From an uncultured Pelagibacteraceae bacterium (GTDB lineage: Bacteria > Pseudomonadota > Alphaproteobacteria > Pelagibacterales > Pelagibacteraceae), in the NCBI GenBank assembly GCA_902539745.1, contig CACBKA010000004.1:1-64000 (forward strand): 64,000 bases of DNA, in the 5' to 3' direction. Below, piece after piece: positions 22,050-33,306 of this stretch. Each line of letters opens with the position of its first letter. Within the stretch, counting starts at the first letter, position 1. Made by a program: the position numbers and the translations under genes. Below the pieces are notes generated by a model. It did no database searches and had not been told where the DNA came from. It saw only the letters and a program-made list of their open reading frames with translations.

Positions 22050-23862
22050 ACTCCTTTTTTTTATATTCTTCAAGCGTACGAGTTATAAATCTTGGAGTTA
22101 AAGTTTTTACAGGATTTACAGTAGTTTTTAAATTATTTGTTGGACCTTTTATTTTAAAACTGACACCAAAAAGACCATCACCAGTTTTTTTTCCAATTAG
22201 AATATCTCCAAGAATAGGAATTTTTGATACTAAAGAATTTAAAGTTTTTGCAGGTATCAGTGTCCCACGCAAACTCAAAATATTCTTTCTCTTATCGAAA
22301 TAACCTTCGACTAAAACTGAAATTGAAGGGCCAATTAAAAAGATTTCTTTTATATCCATCCATCCATTTTCTATTTGATAAACTATAGATAACTTATCAA
22401 AAGATATTCCCTCTCCTTTTAATGCGTCTGTTAAGCCCCTCAAATCTGCAAGGCTTAACAATTTTGCAAAACCAGGTGCTTGGTTGAGTTTGAAATTTTC
22501 AATTTCTAGGTTCGATGAGTTTTTATTTTTATTAGTTTTTGATGTAAAAAATAAATTTCCTCCTTCTAAACCTTCAAAAAATTCATAACCATTAACTAAA
22601 GGTTTTGCCTCATCAGAGTAAATTTCTAATACGCTACTATTTGTTTTTTTTTCTTTTTTAAGAGATATATCCAAAAATCTATCATTACTAAATTCACTTT
22701 TAGCACTAATTTTCTCCAGACTCCCTTTTTTAATTAGACCTACAAGTCTAAAATTATTTAGGGGTATGTCGGTACTAGTCATTACCTCATTAAAATCAAT
22801 TTCTATATTTTTTGTGATTTTTTTTAAAAAATTATTTTTGTTCTCATTGCTATCTATTTCTTCTAGTAAAATAGACGCATCAAAGACACTTCCTTTAATT
22901 TTAATATTCTTTTTATTTTCAATTATAAAATTATTATTTACCTTATTATTATCTGAAGTTTTGACTTTAATTTTCTTAAAATCTTTTAGTTCCAATTTTT
23001 CATTCAAAGAAACATTGTCTATTTGAAAAAAATTTTCAGAGTCTTTTAAAATTAAATTTCTTATTTTAATATTAATGTTTTTATTGATTTCTAAATTAGT
23101 GTTAAGAAAAAAAACATCTCCTTTTTTAAATTTTTTTTTAATAATTGGTATTTTTTCATGATCATTTTTAATCAAAACCTTTGATTTCCCCTTTAAAAAT
23201 TTTGAATTTTTTTTGTTTAAAATATTAAATACCCCGTTTTGCAAACGAATATTTTTGTAATCAAAATCTAAACCATTAATTTCTATTTCATTATCTTTAA
23301 ATAAAAAATTTGAATTTAAAGAAGATATTTTATTTTCTAAATTTATTTTAAAAATTGCGTTTTTTATATTTCCAGAAATAATTAAATCTTTAATTTTGTA
23401 TTTCTCATCAAAATTAAATGAAGATTTTAATTTTACTTTTGCCTTTTCTATCTTTTTTAAATTACTTTTAATTAATTTATTTGTTAATAAATTAGATATT
23501 TGTGGTTTAAATAAATCAATATCAAGATAATTTGTTTCTAACTCTACATCTCTAATTCCAACCTCATTTTTTATCAAAAGAACAAAATCTAGATTTGCTT
23601 TTAATGATTTTATAGGAATTTCAATAGATTTATATTCAATTTTAGGATCAATAAATTTTACTAGTAAATTAATTTTTTTAATGTCCAAAAGAAAAGATGT
23701 TTTTTTAAAATCAAGATTTATTATTTTTTGATTTTTTTCAATCTCTGATTTTATAATCTTATTAAATCTATCGGTTTGATATCCATAAAAAGATAGGTAA
23801 AGAATCAAAATTGAAATTGTAAATAAAATTAATAAAGTTAAGGATATTAAAAATTTTTTCAT
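22042..23862 (-). CDS. Large AsmA/DUF3971-like envelope protein
   Basis: 606 aa, one N-terminal TM, long beta-rich region, conserved-looking C-terminus (PGFAKLLSLADLRGLTDALKGEGISFD). Confidence 0.7.
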   Translation of the reverse strand: MKKFLISLTLLILFTISILILYLSFYGYQTDRFNKIIKSEIEKNQKIINLDFKKTSFLLDIKKINLLVKFIDPKIEYKSIEIPIKSLKANLDFVLLIKNEVGIRDVELETNYLDIDLFKPQISNLLTNKLIKSNLKKIEKAKVKLKSSFNFDEKYKIKDLIISGNIKNAIFKINLENKISSLNSNFLFKDNEIEINGLDFDYKNIRLQNGVFNILNKKNSKFLKGKSKVLIKNDHEKIPIIKKKFKKGDVFFLNTNLEINKNINIKIRNLILKDSENFFQIDNVSLNEKLELKDFKKIKVKTSDNNKVNNNFIIENKKNIKIKGSVFDASILLEEIDSNENKNNFLKKITKNIEIDFNEVMTSTDIPLNNFRLVGLIKKGSLEKISAKSEFSNDRFLDISLKKEKKTNSSVLEIYSDEAKPLVNGYEFFEGLEGGNLFFTSKTNKNKNSSNLEIENFKLNQAPGFAKLLSLADLRGLTDALKGEGISFDKLSIVYQIENGWMDIKEIFLIGPSISVLVEGYFDKRKNILSLRGTLIPAKTLNSLVSKIPILGDILIGKKTGDGLFGVSFKIKGPTNNLKTTVNPVKTLTPRFITRTLEEYKKKESR

Positions 23863-23864
23863 AT

Positions 23865-24957
23865 TTATTTTTGTTCAAAAATTCCTGCTTCAATAAATTT
23901 ATCAATATTTCCATTTAATACCCCATCTGGATTTGTATCCTCTATTTTGTATCTGAGGTCTTTAACCAACCTGTAAGGTTGTAAAACATATGATCTAATT
24001 TGATGTCCCCAGCCAATTTCTGTTTTTGAGTCTATTTGACTTTGACTTTTTTCTTCTCTTTTTTGCAATTCGTGCTCGTAAAGTCTTGCCTTGAGCATTT
24101 TGAAACATGTTTCCTTATTTTTGTGTTGAGATCTTTCGTTTTGACATTGAACAACAATTTTAGTTGGTAAGTGAGTAATTCTTACAGCGCTATCTGTTGT
24201 ATTTACATGTTGTCCGCCCGCTCCACTTGATCGATATGTATCAACTCTTAAATCTTTTTCGTCAATAACAATATCGATTGAATCATCGACTGAAGGGTAA
24301 ACCCATATACTTGCAAAACTTGTGTGCCTTCTAGCACCTGAGTCAAATGGAGATATTCTTACTAAACGATGTACACCTGACTCTTTTTTCATCATGCCGT
24401 ATAAATTTTCTCCGTTAACTTTAAGCGTTGAAGATTTGATGCCAGCCTCTTCTCCCTTGTGCTCACTAATCATTTGATAGCCAAAACCCTTTTTATCAAA
24501 CCATTTTAGGTACATTCTTCTTAACATATCGGCCCAATCTTGGCTTTCTGTTCCACCGGCTCCAGCATGAATCTCAATGTAAATATCTAAATTATCATTT
24601 TCTCCAGATAGGAAACATTTTGTCTCATACGTTTTAATTTCTTTAAAAGTGTTTGAAATTTTTTTTTCGCAATCTTTTAGTATTTCTAAATTTTCTTCCT
24701 CTGATGCAAGCTTATTCAAATCCTTTAGATTGTTTAAATCGTTTACTGTATTTTTATAAAAATTAAAAATTCCTTCGAGAAAATTTTTTTCTTTTGTTAT
24801 TTTTTTTGATTTATTTGCGTCTTTCCAAAAATCTTTTTTTGCTATTTCTTGATCTAGAATACCAATCCTGTCCTCAACGTTTTTTTTATCAAAGATACCC
24901 CCTAATATTTTTTAAGGACTTTTCAGACAAATTCATTTTTTTATAAAAATCACTCAT
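23865..24957 (-). CDS. prfB: Peptide chain release factor 2, expressed via programmed +1 frameshift
   Basis: Zero frame MSDFYKKMNLSEKSLKNIRGYL-TGA (24957-24889) then +1 frame DKKNVEDRIGILDQE...; slip site AGG GGG TAT CTT TGA; GGQHVNTTDSAVR motif. Confidence 0.95.
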
Positions 24958-27305
24958 TAATAGAATCTCCTAAATTTGATAAATTTATCATAGTTTTGCC
25001 CAATACTTAAATTTTTTGAATTAATTTCTTCTATAGTTTTTTCTTTGAAAGCTTCAATGATTGCTTTTTTATCACCAAAATTGGTGTTTTTACCATTTTT
25101 ATAATTGACTGGGAAAAAATAAATATCTTGAGGAGTTTTAAAAGGTTTCATGTCTTCTTTATAAACTGCCCTCTCAATGAAGTCTTTAAAAATCGGTAAA
25201 GCTGCTTTTGATCCAGTTTCAAATTTTCCTAAACTTTTTGGCTCATCGTATCCTATATATACTCCTATCGCTAAGTCTGATGTAAAACCAATGAACCATG
25301 CATCAAAGTTATTATTTGTAGTTCCGGTTTTACCAGCAATCGGAACGTTTAAGGGTTTTAATTTTTTTCCTGTTCCTCTTTTAACTACACCCTCAAGAAT
25401 TGAAGTCATTTGGTAAGCTGTTTCTGCAGAAATAACTTGTTTATTATCCTCTAAAATATTTGGTACAAATTCTTCATCAAATTTTAATATTTCGCAACCA
25501 ACGCACTTTCTTTTATCAAAATTAAAAATAGTTTTACCTCTTCTATCTTGAATACGTGTAATTAAATGAGGACTTATTTTTTTCCCACCATTAACAAAAG
25601 TACAATAAGCATTTGTTATTTTTAAAAGAGTAGTCTCATTAGAACCTAGAGATACAGACAAAAGTTCTGGTACGTTATCATAAACACCTAAATCTCTTGA
25701 AATTTTAGAAATTTTCTCAAAACCTAATTTTTGAGCAATCCTTACTGTCATTAAATTTCTAGATTTTTCTACACCCATTCTAAGTGTGGATGGCCCATAA
25801 AATTTTTTTCCATAGTTTTGTGGTTTCCATTTTTTTAAACCTTCACCTTGTTTACTTATAAAAGGTGCATCTAATATTAATGAATTAGGTAAAAAACCAT
25901 TTTCTAAAGCCGCTGCATATACAATTGGTTTGAAAGCAGATCCTGGTTGTCTTTTGGCTTGTGTTGCTCTATTAAACTCGCTTGATATATAACTATAACC
26001 CCCAACTAGAGCTTTTACTTTTCCATTAAAAGGATCCATAACAACTATTGCTCCATTTACTTTTGGAAGTTGCTTTAATGACCAGATATTATTAGATTTT
26101 AATTGAACAAAAATTAAATCTCCCTGTTCCAATAATTCATTGAAATTTTTTTTTCCTGTCCACTTCAAATTATTAAAAAGAATTTTACCTGTTAAGTTAT
26201 TATCTAAAATTCTTATTTCAGAAAATTCATTTTCTACTTTTGTCACTTCAGCAATTTTCCAATTTAAGGTCTTGTCGATCTTTATGTTTTTAATTTTCTT
26301 TTGCCAATTTTTATTAAAATTTTTATTTGTGATAGGACCTCTCCATCCTCTTCGCCTATCATAGGACTCAATTCCAGATCTTAATGCTTCTAGAGCAGCT
26401 ACCTGATATTTTCCGTTTAAGGGTGTACTAATTGATAATCCCTCAGAGTATACTTTTTCGAAACCGTATTCTGTGCTTATTATTCTTCTTATCTCCTCTG
26501 TATAAGATTGCGCTTCTTTTACCAGAATAACTTTCTTCTTTTTAAGATTAATATCACTATTTTTAAAAACTTTTAATTCCTTATTTGATATGTAACCATT
26601 TTCTTCAAGATTTTTTAAAACTAAATCTCTTCTTATTTTTGCTAATTTTTTATTTTTATAAGGGTTGTACTTGCTTGGAGCCTTAGGAAGTGCTGCTAAA
26701 AGTGCGGCTTCTTTATAGTTTAATTCTTTTACCGATTTATCAAAATATTCAAGACTTGCAGATGCTACTCCGTAAGTGCCCTGTCCTAAATAAATTTCAT
26801 TTAAGTAAAGTTCCAGTATTCTTTTTTTGGAATATGACTTCTCAATTCTAAAGGCCAAGATTGCTTCTTTTATTTTCCTTCTTAATGAAACTTCGCTAGT
26901 TAGTAGAAAATTCTTAGCAACTTGCTGAGTGATAGTTGAAGCCCCCTCTAGTCTTTTACCTTGTATAATATTTTCAATATTTTTAATTAACGCTCGTGTT
27001 ATACCTTTAGCATCTACACCTGGATGTGCGAAAAAATTTTTATCCTCTGCAGATAAAAATGAATTTATTACTACGTCAGGAATAGATTCTATTGGTATAA
27101 AAAGCCTTTTTTGGATTGCATATTCTGCTATTAGCTCACCTGAATCTCCATAAACCCGGCTTGAAACAGGAGGTTCGTAATTTGCTAATTTTTTGTAGTC
27201 TGGTAATCCTGATGAAAAATACCAAAATGCTGAAAAAATCATGAAAATAGAAAATAGAAAAAACGCTGTAATAATTTTTGCTAAATGGTTAAAGGTTTTT
27301 TTCAT
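24957..27305 (-). CDS. mrcA: Penicillin-binding protein 1A (glycosyltransferase/transpeptidase)
   Basis: EGASTITQQVAKN, EDKNFFAHPG, KTGTTNNNFDAWFIG. Confidence 0.95.
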   Translation of the reverse strand: MKKTFNHLAKIITAFFLFSIFMIFSAFWYFSSGLPDYKKLANYEPPVSSRVYGDSGELIAEYAIQKRLFIPIESIPDVVINSFLSAEDKNFFAHPGVDAKGITRALIKNIENIIQGKRLEGASTITQQVAKNFLLTSEVSLRRKIKEAILAFRIEKSYSKKRILELYLNEIYLGQGTYGVASASLEYFDKSVKELNYKEAALLAALPKAPSKYNPYKNKKLAKIRRDLVLKNLEENGYISNKELKVFKNSDINLKKKKVILVKEAQSYTEEIRRIISTEYGFEKVYSEGLSISTPLNGKYQVAALEALRSGIESYDRRRGWRGPITNKNFNKNWQKKIKNIKIDKTLNWKIAEVTKVENEFSEIRILDNNLTGKILFNNLKWTGKKNFNELLEQGDLIFVQLKSNNIWSLKQLPKVNGAIVVMDPFNGKVKALVGGYSYISSEFNRATQAKRQPGSAFKPIVYAAALENGFLPNSLILDAPFISKQGEGLKKWKPQNYGKKFYGPSTLRMGVEKSRNLMTVRIAQKLGFEKISKISRDLGVYDNVPELLSVSLGSNETTLLKITNAYCTFVNGGKKISPHLITRIQDRRGKTIFNFDKRKCVGCEILKFDEEFVPNILEDNKQVISAETAYQMTSILEGVVKRGTGKKLKPLNVPIAGKTGTTNNNFDAWFIGFTSDLAIGVYIGYDEPKSLGKFETGSKAALPIFKDFIERAVYKEDMKPFKTPQDIYFFPVNYKNGKNTNFGDKKAIIEAFKEKTIEEINSKNLSIGQNYDKFIKFRRFY

Positions 27306-27470
27306 AATTTAAAGATTTATAATATCTCCTTAATTTTGGCTATCTTAAGGCATATTTAATTATAGAAAAACTGTATTTTTCCTTAAAAAAAATGTATATT
27401 AAAAATTGTTGTATAACAAAAAAATGAATAAAAAAATTTCAAACAATTTTATGAACGGATTTAATTTACT

Positions 27471-29273
27471 ATGGAAAAGAATTTATATATTGATGCTTCG
27501 CATCCAGAAGAAACTAGAGTTGTGCTTAAATCAAAATCTCATATCGAAGAATATGAGTATGAAAACAAAAATAGTTTAAATCAAAAGAGTAATATCTATT
27601 TAGGAAAAATTAGTAGGGTTGAGCCTTCACTTCAAGCTGCATTTGTAAACTATGGTAGAGAAAGACATGGTTTTTTAGCCTTTAATGATATTCAGTCAGA
27701 TTACTATCAAATACCAACTGAAGATAAAGAAGTTTTAAAAAAAGCTGAAGAAAAAATTAGAGAAGATCTTAAAGAAGAAAGCCAAGATACAGAGACAAAA
27801 ATAAAAAACACATCAGAGGAGGAAATAAATGTAAATTCTTCAAGTAATACTAATCAAGAGAATAAAATAACAAGTACTGAGAATATTGAAAAAACAAGAG
27901 AAAAACTTAAAAATAGGTATGGGGTAAGAAAGTATAGAATACAAGAAGTAATAAAGCCTGGGCAAGTAATACTAATACAAGTAAATAAAGAAGAGAGAGG
28001 TCAAAAAGGTGCTGCGTTAACTACATTTATTTCTTTAGCAGGGAAATATATTGTTTTGATGCCAAATACTGCAAAAGGTGGTGGAATTTCAAGAAAAATT
28101 ATAAATCATGATGATAGAAATCAAATAAGAAAAATGCTTAAGGAAATTGAAATTCCAAAAAGCATGGGTCTAATTGTAAGAACTGCTGGATCAAGAAAAA
28201 GCAAAAAAGAAATTCAAAACGACTTACAAAATACAATAGGAATATGGGAGACAATTAAGGAAAAAGCTATTAAATCTACAGCACCTATTTTAATTCATGA
28301 AGAGGGGGACGTTATTAAGAGAGCGCTCAGGGATATTTATGATAACGATACAAAATATGTTCATGTAGAAGGAAACGAGGGCTACCAAAAAGCAAAACTA
28401 TTTATGAAACAACTCATGCCTAGAAATTCAAAAATGGTTAAAAAATATAAAGGAAAAATTCCTCTTTTCCATAGTGAGAATATTGAAAAGGAGTTAAATA
28501 AAATATTCGAACCCGTTGTAAGATTAAAATCAGGAGGATACCTTGTCATAAATCCGACCGAGGCTTTAGTTGCTATTGACGTAAACTCAGGTCAATCAAC
28601 AAAGGAATTAAATATTGAAAAAACTGCATTAAATACGAACGTAGAAGCAGCCGAAGAAGTAGCGAGACAAATTAAAATTAGAGATTTATCAGGTCTAATC
28701 GTAATAGATTTTATTGATATGCTTAATTACCATAATAGAAGAATTGTAGAAAGAAAAATAAGAGATAAATTAAAGACTGATAGAGCAAGAATCCAAACTG
28801 GACGAATTAGTAATTTCGGCTTGATGGAAATGACTCGTCAAAGATTAAGAGAAAGTTTTATTAAATGGGAAACAAATCTTTCATTAGAGTCTTTTGGTCT
28901 TAAAATTATTAAAAAAATTGAAATGTTAGCTTTTTCAAAGAAGACAAAGATTGCTATGGCTTATGTACCGGATAAAGTGGCAATATATTTAAATTCTGAG
29001 TTAAAAAAAGAATTATCATTCTTTGAGAAAAAATATAAATTTAAAATTAATATAATGGCCGATAATAACTTAATTATCCCAGAATACAGGATGCATCTTT
29101 TAAACAAAAATAAAAAAATAATTGAAAAAATCGAAAGTGTCAAAAATTTAAAAGATCTTAATGGAAAAAAAGATAACAAAATTAAAACTTTACCATCAGC
29201 AAATGAAAAGAAAAAGAAACAGGTTGTTGGAAGAATTTTGTGGGTTAGAAAAAAAAGAAGGAAATCAAATTAA
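27471..29273 (+). CDS. Ribonuclease E/G family
   Basis: S1-like N-terminus, [23 protein letters not shown]; 600 aa, no long C-terminal scaffold. Confidence 0.94.
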   Translation: MEKNLYIDASHPEETRVVLKSKSHIEEYEYENKNSLNQKSNIYLGKISRVEPSLQAAFVNYGRERHGFLAFNDIQSDYYQIPTEDKEVLKKAEEKIREDLKEESQDTETKIKNTSEEEINVNSSSNTNQENKITSTENIEKTREKLKNRYGVRKYRIQEVIKPGQVILIQVNKEERGQKGAALTTFISLAGKYIVLMPNTAKGGGISRKIINHDDRNQIRKMLKEIEIPKSMGLIVRTAGSRKSKKEIQNDLQNTIGIWETIKEKAIKSTAPILIHEEGDVIKRALRDIYDNDTKYVHVEGNEGYQKAKLFMKQLMPRNSKMVKKYKGKIPLFHSENIEKELNKIFEPVVRLKSGGYLVINPTEALVAIDVNSGQSTKELNIEKTALNTNVEAAEEVARQIKIRDLSGLIVIDFIDMLNYHNRRIVERKIRDKLKTDRARIQTGRISNFGLMEMTRQRLRESFIKWETNLSLESFGLKIIKKIEMLAFSKKTKIAMAYVPDKVAIYLNSELKKELSFFEKKYKFKINIMADNNLIIPEYRMHLLNKNKKIIEKIESVKNLKDLNGKKDNKIKTLPSANEKKKKQVVGRILWVRKKRRKSN

Positions 29274-30038
29274 TCCTTTTTTTGGACTGCTAGCAGATCC
29301 GTATTTTTGTAATGCCATTCTACCAGCCAAATAGGATTGTCTTCCTGCAAGAACTGCATGTTTCATTGACCTGGCCATTAAAATTGGATTTTTGGCTTTA
29401 GCAATTGCCGTATTAATTAATACTCCATCACATCCTAACTCCATCGCAATTGATGCGTCGGATGCAATTCCTATTCCTGCATCAACTATAACTGGAACCT
29501 TGGAATTATTTTTTATTATCGAAATATTTAATTTATTCCTTATACCTCTTCCAGATCCTATAGGTGATGCTAGAGGCATAATTGCTGTCGCGCCAACATC
29601 TTCTAATTTTTTTGCCATTATAGGATCATCTGAACAATAAACCATAACTTCAAAGCCTTCTTTGACAAGTACGTCAGTTGATTTCACAGTTTCGATCATA
29701 TCTGGGTAAAGAGTTTTTTTGTCACCAAGAACCTCAAGTTTTACAAGTTTCCATCCACCCATTTCTCTAGCTAATCTCAAAGTCCTTAACGCATCATCAG
29801 ATGTAAAACATCCAGCTGTGTTAGGTAAATATATAATTTTTTTTGGATCTAAAAAATCCATCAAGACTGGTTTTTTTTTATCTAAAATATTTACTCTTCT
29901 CACAGCAACAGTTACCATTTCAGCTCCTGAAGCTTTAATAGCATCTGCGGTTTCTTTAAAACTTTTGTACTTTCCAGTACCCACAATTAAGCGAGAATTA
30001 AGTTTGTATTTTCCTATTTTTAAATAGTCTTTATTCAC
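29265..30038 (-). CDS. thiG: Thiazole synthase
   Basis: [34 protein letters not shown]. Confidence 0.96.
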   Translation of the reverse strand: MNKDYLKIGKYKLNSRLIVGTGKYKSFKETADAIKASGAEMVTVAVRRVNILDKKKPVLMDFLDPKKIIYLPNTAGCFTSDDALRTLRLAREMGGWKLVKLEVLGDKKTLYPDMIETVKSTDVLVKEGFEVMVYCSDDPIMAKKLEDVGATAIMPLASPIGSGRGIRNKLNISIIKNNSKVPVIVDAGIGIASDASIAMELGCDGVLINTAIAKAKNPILMARSMKHAVLAGRQSYLAGRMALQKYGSASSPKKGLI

Positions 30039-30238
30039 TAACCTCCTCCAATAAAATGAACAATTTCAATTTTATCTCTATTCTTTATTTTCTTTTTATA
30101 ATTTTGTTTAGGTAAAATCGTGCCATTCAACTCAATTGCGATCTGTTTTTCTTTTAATTTATACTTTTTCAAAAGATCTTTGATGCTTAAATTCTCATTA
30201 ATTTTTAATTCTTTTCCATTTAATTGTATTTTTGCCAT
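30038..30238 (-). CDS. thiS: Sulfur carrier protein ThiS
   Basis: 66 aa; C-terminal GG preceded by IVHFIG; upstream of thiG. Confidence 0.93.
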   Translation of the reverse strand: MAKIQLNGKELKINENLSIKDLLKKYKLKEKQIAIELNGTILPKQNYKKKIKNRDKIEIVHFIGGG

Positions 30239-30271
30239 AATTGAGATAATTTAGTTTTTTATTATATCAAA

Positions 30272-30718
30272 ATGAGTCATAAAATTCTTGTTATTAATGG
30301 TCCTAATCTTAACTTACTTGGAACAAGAGAAAAAGAAAAGTACGGTCAATCTACGCTCGAAGACATTAGGAATAAATGTGAGTCTCACGCCAAAAAGACA
30401 GGAATAATAATCAAATTTGAACAGTCTAATGTTGAAGGTGAGATAGTAAATATCATACAAGATGCTAAAAAAAAGTATGATGGAATTGTTATAAATGCGG
30501 GCGGATATACTCATACATCGGTTGCAATTCTTGATGCACTGCTAGCTGTTAAAATACCAACAATAGAATTACATATAACTAATATTTACAAAAGAGAGGA
30601 ATTCAGGCATAAATCATTGATAAGTAAAGCTGCTGATGGAATTATTTGTGGATTAGGAGTTAGTGGTTACTTAATGGCAATTGATGGAATTAAAAAAATT
30701 TTAAATAATGAAAATTGA
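30272..30718 (+). CDS. aroQ: Type II 3-dehydroquinate dehydratase
   Basis: VINGPNLNLLGTRE; NAGGYTHTSVAI. Confidence 0.96.
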   Translation: MSHKILVINGPNLNLLGTREKEKYGQSTLEDIRNKCESHAKKTGIIIKFEQSNVEGEIVNIIQDAKKKYDGIVINAGGYTHTSVAILDALLAVKIPTIELHITNIYKREEFRHKSLISKAADGIICGLGVSGYLMAIDGIKKILNNEN

Positions 30719-31115
30719 TAAAAAATTAATTAAAGAACTTAAAGATTATCTAGATGAATTTAATTTATCAGAAATCGAATATCAAGATGGGACAAAGAAA
30801 GTCAAAGTAGCAAAAAATATCACTGGAATAACAAATGTTACTGCACATAAACCAAATATTACTCCAAAAAAAGAAGAGTCGGGTACAAAAATAACCTCTC
30901 CAATTATTGGAACTGCCTATTTAGCACCTGAGCCAGGAGGTAAAAAATTTGTTGAAATTGGAAGTCAGATTAAAAAAGGTCAAACTGTTATGATTGTTGA
31001 GGCAATGAAAACAATGAATCATGTTCCGTCTACTTCAGATGGAATAGTTAAAAAAGTATTGGTGCAAGATGGTGAAGCGGTTGAATTTGGTCAAACTTTA
31101 GTCCTTTTAAAATAA
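30708..31115 (+). CDS. accB: Acetyl-CoA carboxylase biotin carboxyl carrier protein
   Basis: Biotinyl site VEAMKTMN. Confidence 0.96.
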   Translation: MKIDKKLIKELKDYLDEFNLSEIEYQDGTKKVKVAKNITGITNVTAHKPNITPKKEESGTKITSPIIGTAYLAPEPGGKKFVEIGSQIKKGQTVMIVEAMKTMNHVPSTSDGIVKKVLVQDGEAVEFGQTLVLLK

Positions 31116-31118
31116 TAA

Positions 31119-32456
31119 ATGTTCAAAAAAGTTTTAATAGCAAATAGAGGTGAGATTGCTGTCAGAGTAATTAGAGCTTGTAAAGAATGGGGCATTGGAA
31201 CTGTTGCCGTTCATTCGGATGTAGATGCTGACTCGATGCACGTAAGACTAGCTGATGAGAGTGTTTGTATTGGTTCTCATCAACCTCAGAATAGTTATTT
31301 AAATGTTGCCGCTATCATGTCAGCAGTTGATTTGACTGGTGCTGAAGCAATTCACCCAGGGTATGGATTTTTATCAGAAAATTATAAATTTGCAGAAATA
31401 GTTGAAAAACATAAAGTTAAGTTTATTGGACCTAAAGCCGAGATAATTAAAAAAATGGGTGATAAAATTCAAGCAAAAATAATTGCTAAAGAAAAAGGAT
31501 TGCCAGTTATTGAGGGTTCTGATGGAGGTGTTAAAGATTTAAAACAAGCTAAAGAAATTTGTAAAAAAATTGGATACCCAGTTCTTATAAAAGCATCTGG
31601 TGGTGGTGGCGGAAAAGGAATGAAAATAGTTGAAGAGGAAAGCAAATTAAGTGAAATGTATTCTTTGGCCCGTTTAGAAGCAAAAAAATATTTTGGAAAT
31701 GATGAGGTTTACATTGAGAAATATTTTAAAAATCCTAGACATATTGAAGTTCAAATATTGTCAGGAAAAAATAGAACTGTTCACCTTAATGAAAGAGATT
31801 GTAGTGTTCAAAGAAAACATCAAAAATTGATTGAGGAAACACCAAGCCCAGTCTTAGATGATAAAGTAAGATCCGATCTGTTAGATAAAACAATAAAAAT
31901 GGTAGAAGCGATAGGTTATGAAGGTGCTGGAACTGTAGAATATATTTATGAAAATGGAAAATTTTATTTTTTAGAAATGAATACCAGAATTCAAGTTGAA
32001 CACCCTGTGACAGAAGTACAAACTGGTATTGATATAGTTAAAGAACAAATTTGGATAGCGCATTCAGGTCAGACTGCATTGAAACAAGATGATATAAGTG
32101 CAAGAGGACATACGATAGAATGTAGAATTAATGCAGAAGACCCATCCAAGAATTTTCAGCCTAGTCCGGGTATAATTTCAGTGTGCCACCAACCTTCAGG
32201 ATTTAGGACCAGAGTAGATGGTTCAATATTCCAGGGTTGTAAAATTACACCCTACTATGACAGTTTAATATGCAAATTAATATGTAAAGGCAGAAATAGG
32301 ACTGAAGCAATTCAAAGAACAATGAGATCTTTAAATGAATTTGTTATTGAGGGTGTTACGACCACTATTGACTTACACAAAAGAATTTTATCTCATGAAA
32401 AATTTGTTTCTTCTGATTTTGATACGAATTGGTTGGCTAAAGAGAAGTTTTATTAA
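31119..32456 (+). CDS. accC: Acetyl-CoA carboxylase biotin carboxylase subunit
   Basis: MFKKVLIANRGEIAVRVIRAC; KASGGGGGKGMK; EMNTRIQVEHPVTE. Confidence 0.97.
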   Translation: MFKKVLIANRGEIAVRVIRACKEWGIGTVAVHSDVDADSMHVRLADESVCIGSHQPQNSYLNVAAIMSAVDLTGAEAIHPGYGFLSENYKFAEIVEKHKVKFIGPKAEIIKKMGDKIQAKIIAKEKGLPVIEGSDGGVKDLKQAKEICKKIGYPVLIKASGGGGGKGMKIVEEESKLSEMYSLARLEAKKYFGNDEVYIEKYFKNPRHIEVQILSGKNRTVHLNERDCSVQRKHQKLIEETPSPVLDDKVRSDLLDKTIKMVEAIGYEGAGTVEYIYENGKFYFLEMNTRIQVEHPVTEVQTGIDIVKEQIWIAHSGQTALKQDDISARGHTIECRINAEDPSKNFQPSPGIISVCHQPSGFRTRVDGSIFQGCKITPYYDSLICKLICKGRNRTEAIQRTMRSLNEFVIEGVTTTIDLHKRILSHEKFVSSDFDTNWLAKEKFY

Positions 32457-32506
32457 TTTATTATTAAATTGAAAAATAATATTTTAAATGATATTTAATT
32501 GTTAAT

Positions 32507-32590
32507 ATGGGATATCCAAAAAAACACAGAGGAAGACGTAAAATTGGCTCAAAAAAAAGAAGAGCTCGAAGAAGAAACAAGAAAAGATAA
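32507..32590 (+). CDS. 27-aa extremely basic microprotein candidate
   Basis: Read by hand: MGYPKKHRGRRKIGSKKRRARRRNKKR*; 16 of 27 residues Lys/Arg; not in the ORF track (below length cutoff). Confidence 0.55.
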   Translation: MGYPKKHRGRRKIGSKKRRARRRNKKR

Positions 32591-32601
32591 ATCGTCTTAG
32601 A

Positions 32602-33300
32602 ATGGAATTTATAACTCAAATCAGAAAATTGAGTTTATGGATATTTATTATTCCTTTTGTAGCAATAAATCTTTGTTTATTTATTTCTACCAATTATCAT
32701 ATATTCGAAAATACTTTTTTAGTTGTTGATCATATCGGAAGATCAAACCCTACTTTTCCGTATTTTGACGGAGGTGTCTCTATTAGTAGAACTGCAAGAA
32801 CATATCCAACATATTTGATATTTAAACCTTCGATGATATTCGCATCTTTTTTATTAATTTTATATTGGGTTAAAACAAATAAATTAATTAATAATTTACA
32901 ACAATTTGAAAGCAAAAATCTTTTCAAAACTTTTGGAATACTCTCTGCCATTTTTTTGATTATCCACTCAATTTTTTTAGGCATCAAATTTGATTACGAT
33001 TTATATAAATTTTTTAGAAGGTTTGTTTTATTAGCCTTTATAATTTTTGAAATTGTAGCTCAATCACTTCTTGTTTTTAGACTTTTTAAATTGAAATCTT
33101 CAATAAAAGATTATTTTAACAATTATGCATTAATCTTGAAAATAATTTTAGTATCAATTTTAGTAGTTGTGGCAATTTTTAGTTTGCCAATAGTTGTAAC
33201 TAGCGGGAACGTGCATTTTAAACATGCTTTGGAATGGAATTATTTTGTAGGAGTAATCTTATTCTATTTACTAACTTATTTATTTTGGAAAAAAGTGTAA
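32602..33300 (+). CDS. Multi-pass membrane protein of unknown function
   Basis: 232 aa, about 5-6 hydrophobic segments; no family recognised. Confidence 0.7.
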   Translation: MEFITQIRKLSLWIFIIPFVAINLCLFISTNYHIFENTFLVVDHIGRSNPTFPYFDGGVSISRTARTYPTYLIFKPSMIFASFLLILYWVKTNKLINNLQQFESKNLFKTFGILSAIFLIIHSIFLGIKFDYDLYKFFRRFVLLAFIIFEIVAQSLLVFRLFKLKSSIKDYFNNYALILKIILVSILVVVAIFSLPIVVTSGNVHFKHALEWNYFVGVILFYLLTYLFWKKV

Positions 33301-33306
33301 ATTTAT

